Source: Dasypus novemcinctus (taxonomy: Eukaryota; Chordata; Mammalia; Cingulata; Dasypodidae). From it: a stretch of DNA of 64,000 bases. The translations under genes and the position numbers were made by a program. The stretch covers positions 115,127,263 through 115,191,262 of the forward strand of contig NC_080677.1 in the NCBI RefSeq assembly GCF_030445035.2, given 5' to 3'. Within the stretch, counting starts at the first letter, position 1; each line of letters starts with the position of its first letter. Below are positions 59,957 to 64,000 of this stretch, piece by piece. The notes under the pieces are model-generated. The model had not been told where the DNA came from, made no database searches, and saw only the letters and a program-made list of their open reading frames with translations.

Positions 59957-60459
59957 TGATGTGGGCTATGGGTGGAAGGCTCTTTGTCTCTTCAGAAATA
60001 ACTAAGCTGTTTGACTTGTGTCTCTTCAGAAATAACTAAGTTGTTTGACTTGTGGGTGTGGAACGGTAAGAGGCTGCAGTCCTGCCCTTAGGGACGGTGA
60101 CAGCAGGCTCCAGTCCCAGGAAATGTTTAACAAAGCAAGGGCTATAAACTTTAAGTATTTAGGGGAAATGCAAAAACCAAGGCTTATCTAAAATGTCTGG
60201 AGTCCTTGCTAAAAGCTTACCTAAGATGTGGAAGAGATATATGCTAATTGAAGCCTACTGAGAACTGAAACAAAGGGACCATTTGGCCTTTCCTCTCTGT
60301 ATAAAAGACGTTTGAAAATCTTGTTCAGGGCTCGGGATTCAAACAGAAAGCTCCCGAGTCCGGCCGGCCGTCAATAAACCATTTTTCCTTCTCAAAATCA
60401 TTCCTGAGTCCTGGCCTCTCTATACTCAATTAATTGAACTTCTCTTAAATTCCACAACA
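59957..60459 (+). repeat. 5' LTR of ERV copy 2
   Basis: 503 bp from TGATGTGGG to CCACAACA. TATAAAA is at 60300-60306 and AATAAA at 60373-60378. The U3 34-bp tandem pair is at about 59985-60052. It differs from the copy 1 LTRs by several substitutions and a small insertion ('ggtgac'-type) near 60100. Confidence 0.92.
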
Positions 60460-60463
60460 TTAA

Positions 60464-60481
60464 TGGCGACCGCGAAGGGAC
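60464..60481 (+). promoter_or_regulatory. Primer-binding site, tRNA-Arg type, copy 2
   Basis: TGGCGACCGCGAAGGGAC, identical to copy 1 and again 4 nt after the LTR. Confidence 0.75.
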
Positions 60482-60576
60482 AATAAATGAAGGCCAGAGA
60501 CGGTAGCATTTTGCTGCCCCTTCCAAATCCCCGAGGAAGCCGGGAGGACTCGGGTGAACCCCAAATCTGGGCACCC

Positions 60577-60596
60577 CTGGATTAAATTTAATCCAG
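60577..60596. promoter_or_regulatory. 20-bp perfect palindrome in leader, copy 2
   Basis: Identical to 58127-58146 although the neighbouring base at 60573 differs from copy 1. Confidence 0.55.
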
Positions 60597-60700
60597 AAAA
60601 GATGTGGGCTCCACCAGAATCTTCCCGACAAAATCAAGGGGCAATGGAAGGTCTGAAGAGAAAGATTCTGGGAACGAAAAAGAGCTCCGAACAGGGAAGA

Positions 60701-60708
60701 AGGTAAGA
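60701..60708 (+). promoter_or_regulatory. Candidate 5' splice donor in leader, copy 2
   Basis: AG|GTAAGA with the exon ending at 60702; the same site as in copy 1. Confidence 0.55.
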
Positions 60709-61367
60709 CTCCCCGGGTGAGCAGAGTCTGGAAGGCCCTAGCTTTAATTGCTAGGAAGGGGAGGCTGATCACCTCCCGAGAGAACCCTAGTAGCCCCAGA
60801 AGGCTGGGGGGAAGCCGTTCTCTCTAGGCTTGGGAAAAGGAGGAAAACCGGGGAAAAGCCCTGGTGTTTTGGGTTTGTCTAACTGCATGTTAGAATCTGG
60901 TACTGGTCTTATATCCACTAAAGGAGTGGAGTCTCGATTTTAATAGGAAGGGTATTTATAGGTTCGAGTCCTAATATCCTGGAAATTGGTCTAGATTAAG
61001 GAAAACAAAACTTGGTTACAGGAAAATGGATCGGCTTTTCTGGTGGAGCTTGGTCTGGGTGTAAAGTTTAAACAGTGAAAAAGTCTAGCTGAAATCTTTT
61101 GTTATGGTGCTAATTTGTGAATGAATTTGCTTTATACCAAATGTTAAGTGTTCTGAGGTTTGTGATGGCTGTGGGGGCAGCCGTGGTGAAAATAAATATA
61201 TAAACTTGTGAGTCAGATTAGTGACCTTTGTGCTTCTGTCTGTGTCAGCTCAATGTTAGTGTTGGAGTTGTATCCTTACATGAAGTAGAATTACAGCTGA
61301 GCTGGAGCCCTCCCTTGCCATTGGCAAGGGGGTGAAATGATTCTGGGGCAAAAGCTGAGGAGTCTAG

Positions 61368-61700
61368 ATGTTTGTGCATGTTCTGGTGTCTTGTCTCTGG
61401 TCTGGCCCTTTGCCGGGGCTTGGAGGCCATCTGTGTCCGAGCCAAGCACCCAAGTCTGTTGGGAATGTCCCAGTCAGGGCGGCTGGGTTCCTGGGAGAGT
61501 TGCCAAATTTGAGTAAGTTCTGTCTGCCCATTTTGGCTGAAAGCTGGAAAGGGGGGAGCGGCTTGCCCCTTTCCAGTGAGTCCACCCTTCTATTCATAAG
61601 CGGCATTCCTGTTTGTTGTGCACCCGACTGCCTGGAAGGGGGGGAAGTGAAGGAGGTGAAAAGCAGAATCAGAATAAATGCAGTAAAGTTCCCTCCTTAG
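61368..61700 (+). other. Shared 110-codon frame in ERV copy 2
   Basis: The counterpart of 57006-57338, with one apparent residue difference. No domain is recognised. Confidence 0.25.
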
Positions 61701-62674
61701 GGTGTCAAAGCCAAAATACTTTTGCATTCTGCTCAGGTTCTTAGAAGGTATTGTAGTAACCTTAAGTAAGAGAATGTTCTGTGAAGGTAAAATTTGTGTT
61801 AAGGGTATAAATATAAAAGTTTTACAAAGCATTGTTTAAGGTATTTAAGTGGCTAATTGCAGAAAGTCATTATTTAACAAAACTGAATTGATAATAATAA
61901 TAATAAAAGGCAATTTTATAACAAACTTATTCGGCAGCCAATCTCCCCTGCCAACTTGCTTCCAAAAAAACTGTTTCTGGTATTACATGCTACTAAGTAT
62001 TTAAAGTGAAGAAAAGTTCATTATTTTAACAAACTTGGTTAGTATTAATGGCAATTATATGTTGCAAGACGTTTGCCTGGTAACTTAGTATGTGGGATAT
62101 ATGGAGTGTGTTTTTATTGTTAAGGCAACAGAAGATGATTTTGTCCTAAGATAAAATGATTGATTATTGGAAAGAGTAGAGTGTGGGACAGAACCTGAAT
62201 GAATACTGAAAGTGTAGAAGGTTTGTGGAAGGGAAATTTTTATGATTAAATTGAGTAAGATCAATATACAAAGAAAATATTTTATCAATAGCTTCTTGTG
62301 CTTTAACCTCATCATATCCTCAATGTTTGAAGAAGAGTTCTTTTAAAAGAACATTTTATGTTCTAGAAATCAAATCCTGAAAAGTAGCCTTTTATTTCAA
62401 ACTAACTGCAAGAGATTTATTCTTTCACTTTAAAGGAAAAATTAAAGTAATGGTTAAGTTCATTTAATATGTTATAAGTTGAATGAAAGGTATTTAAAGG
62501 TGTTATAAAATTAATAGTTTTTTAAAAAATTAATAAAAACTGTAACTAAGAGTTAAAATCATTTATAAATGCATTTATATTGTAAAACAGTGGAAAGACA
62601 ATAACTGAGATTATAGCTGGGTGAATTTAGCCTGAAACTATTATTTAAGTGTAAATTCTACACTAACCTTTCCT

Positions 62675-62944
62675 TTGTTTATGGTTGCTTCAGGCCTAAC
62701 CTCGCCCTTTGCCTTTGCCTGTGGTTATTTCATAATTGAGAAGAGCTGGGACATCACTGTCTCCTCTTCTGGTATTAGTAACCCTTTCTCTCATGAATTC
62801 AAGTGTAAACTAAATAAATTGCTGCCTGATAGAATAAGGTTAAATGACCACTGGAGTTTTATTATCTCCAAAACCAAAATGGGGGTGGAGGGGGAGAAGT
62901 CTCCTGCCTTGACGGTCAGTGTTCCTAAGAGTGGCAATTCATGA
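62675..62944 (+). other. Shared 89-codon frame in ERV copy 2
   Basis: The counterpart of 55750-56019, with several residue changes and no recognised domain. Confidence 0.25.
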
Positions 62945-63722
62945 GAGAAAGCAGTCTGTCTCCCTGAGGCTTCAAATAGCCTCAGTAAATATATATAAAA
63001 CTAATCTTGTTGCTTATCCAAAATTCTGCTAATTTCAAGGTAAAATATAAAGTTCTAAAACAAAATGGTGCTAAGGCATTGAGAACATTTTGGTTATTAC
63101 AATCCATTAAGTAAGAAAGAAAATTCTTGTGGTAAACTGCATGGTCATAGTGCAAATTAAGAAGAGTTTCAAAAGTCTTTGAAAAGTTTAAAGTAACTAA
63201 AGTCATGTTGTTGTGCCAAACTATTCATGTCTGCCTATTTGCTCAAATTGTTCAAAAATATGCAGTTATATTTATAAATATTCTTAAAGCCCAAATTGAA
63301 CTAAGCAGGATGAAAAAGTCATAGAAATCTGATTATGGAAACAATTGGGAAAGGGCCTCCTCTTTGCAAGAGCTTTTAAGGCAAGACTAGGTGTGGCAGA
63401 TTAAACCTATCTACTAGGCTAGGGAATTAAGAATCAGTTTGCCTGGTAATTTCCCAGTTTAAACCTTTGTCAGCCATAAATTGAAAAACAAAACAAAACA
63501 AAGATTAGGTTAATTTTCACAGAAGAAAAATGTTGATGTAACCCGGCGGCCTGCTGCCTCAGTCTCCCACTCCCGGGTTGGACAGCAGTGGAGGAGACCA
63601 GTTTAGGCCAGTCCTATGGGCAGTGGAAGGATGCCCAAGAAGGAGCTAACTAAGTCGGTGCCATTTCAGCACTAAATTCTATTCCTTATTTGACAAAGGG
63701 GGGGAGCAGGTAAAAACTAAAA

Positions 63723-63994
63723 TGGTTGGAATGTGATAGAAGAAGCAGTTAAATCAAACTTTTGCGTGGGAAAGTTAAATCTCAGATAAGCTGTAACTTC
63801 TGAAGTATCCAATCTATGGAAAAACAGGAAGAGCTTGCATGCTAGGTTTAGGGGTATAAATTGTGTCATTTTTCTTTGTTCGGGGCACCAGCCATATCTG
63901 GCTCTGCGCCCCTTCTTGCAAGATTGAGAATAAAGTATTTTCTTCTCCACAATCTGGTGAGCCTTATTTTCTTCCAGAAGATTTCTTTCCAACA
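63723..63994 (+). repeat. LTR-like segment inside ERV copy 2
   Basis: 272 bp, the counterpart of 54687-54958: TGGTTGG start, TATAAAT near 63855, a GC-rich hairpin stretch near 63882-63915, AATAAA near 63929, CCAACA end. The purine tract 'aaagggggggag' lies at about 63695-63706. Confidence 0.55.
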
Positions 63995-64000
63995 AAATAA

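Larger units (their letters stand above)
59957..64000 (+). mobile_element. Non-autonomous class I ERV, copy 2 (cut by window end)
   Basis: Plus-strand copy of the family at 51719-58759. 5' LTR 59957-60459, primer-binding site 60464-60481, leader palindrome, splice donor, then 3.5 kb of interior collinear with copy 1 down to its position 54681. Divergence from copy 1 is a few percent at most by eye and includes small indels: a 17-bp unit present twice in copy 1 near 57340 and once here, and a shorter (AAAAC)n run near 63485. The left flank ends CTTG (59953-59956), different from copy 1, so it is a separate insertion. No gag, pol or env is visible in the portion present. Confidence 0.88.

Noticed and set aside
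60398..60772. 124-codon frame antisense to the ERV leader, also in copy 1 at 57951-58262
   Set aside because: It overlaps the primer site, splice donor and LTR end on the opposite strand; conserved only because the copies are nearly identical.
54681..64000. One segmental inverted duplication instead of two insertions
   Set aside because: Copy 1 has its own matching ATTG on both sides, the spacer flanks are not duplicated, and the LTRs of the two copies differ by substitutions and indels.

Overview
The window is mammalian nuclear DNA with no host protein-coding gene that I can support. It is an intergenic or intronic stretch built almost entirely from interspersed repeats of several ages. The organism is very probably a xenarthran (armadillo, sloth or anteater). 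The main reason is the repeated presence of a tRNA-derived SINE of the DAS-SINE type, with intact A and B boxes, a body of about 400 bp and long target-site duplications (TSDs). Several LTR families and a long L1 3' tail that I associate with Xenarthra point the same way. The species cannot be fixed from the sequence. All family names come from recognition, not from a database search.

Layout. 1-5.8 kb: an antisense L1 (ORF2 N-terminal half, ORF1, probable 5' UTR), hit by SINEs, by a polyadenylated SINE-led retrocopy and by a second truncated L1 tail. 5.8-13 kb: sparse old repeats (MLT1 LTR, MER5A, MIR, MER20, one DAS-SINE). 13-15 kb: old L1 3' ends split by a SINE with a perfect 18-bp TSD. 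15-31 kb: mostly unassigned DNA with MLT1 LTRs, MIRs, a decayed hAT transposase C-terminus and a probable solo LTR. 31-31.8 kb: two copies of one LTR-like repeat back to back in inverted orientation. 32-47 kb: overlapping old and young L1 pieces, including a probable 5'-inverted (twin-primed) insertion. 42 and 49 kb: two copies of a further LTR family in opposite orientations.

51.7-64 kb is the highlight. Two copies of one non-autonomous endogenous retrovirus (ERV) lie head to head, 1.2 kb apart. Copy 1 (51719-58759, minus strand) is complete. It has two 497-bp LTRs that look identical by eye, a perfect 4-bp TSD (ATTG), a primer-binding site matching tRNA-Arg, a polypurine tract, a 5' splice donor and a 20-bp perfect palindrome in the leader. 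Its 6-kb interior shows no recognisable gag, pol or env. Copy 2 (from 59957, plus strand) is an independent insertion cut by the window end. Each interior carries a 272-bp segment that itself looks like an LTR. The element resembles mouse VL30 in design: it keeps the cis-acting signals for transcription, priming and perhaps packaging, and would depend on another retrovirus for proteins.
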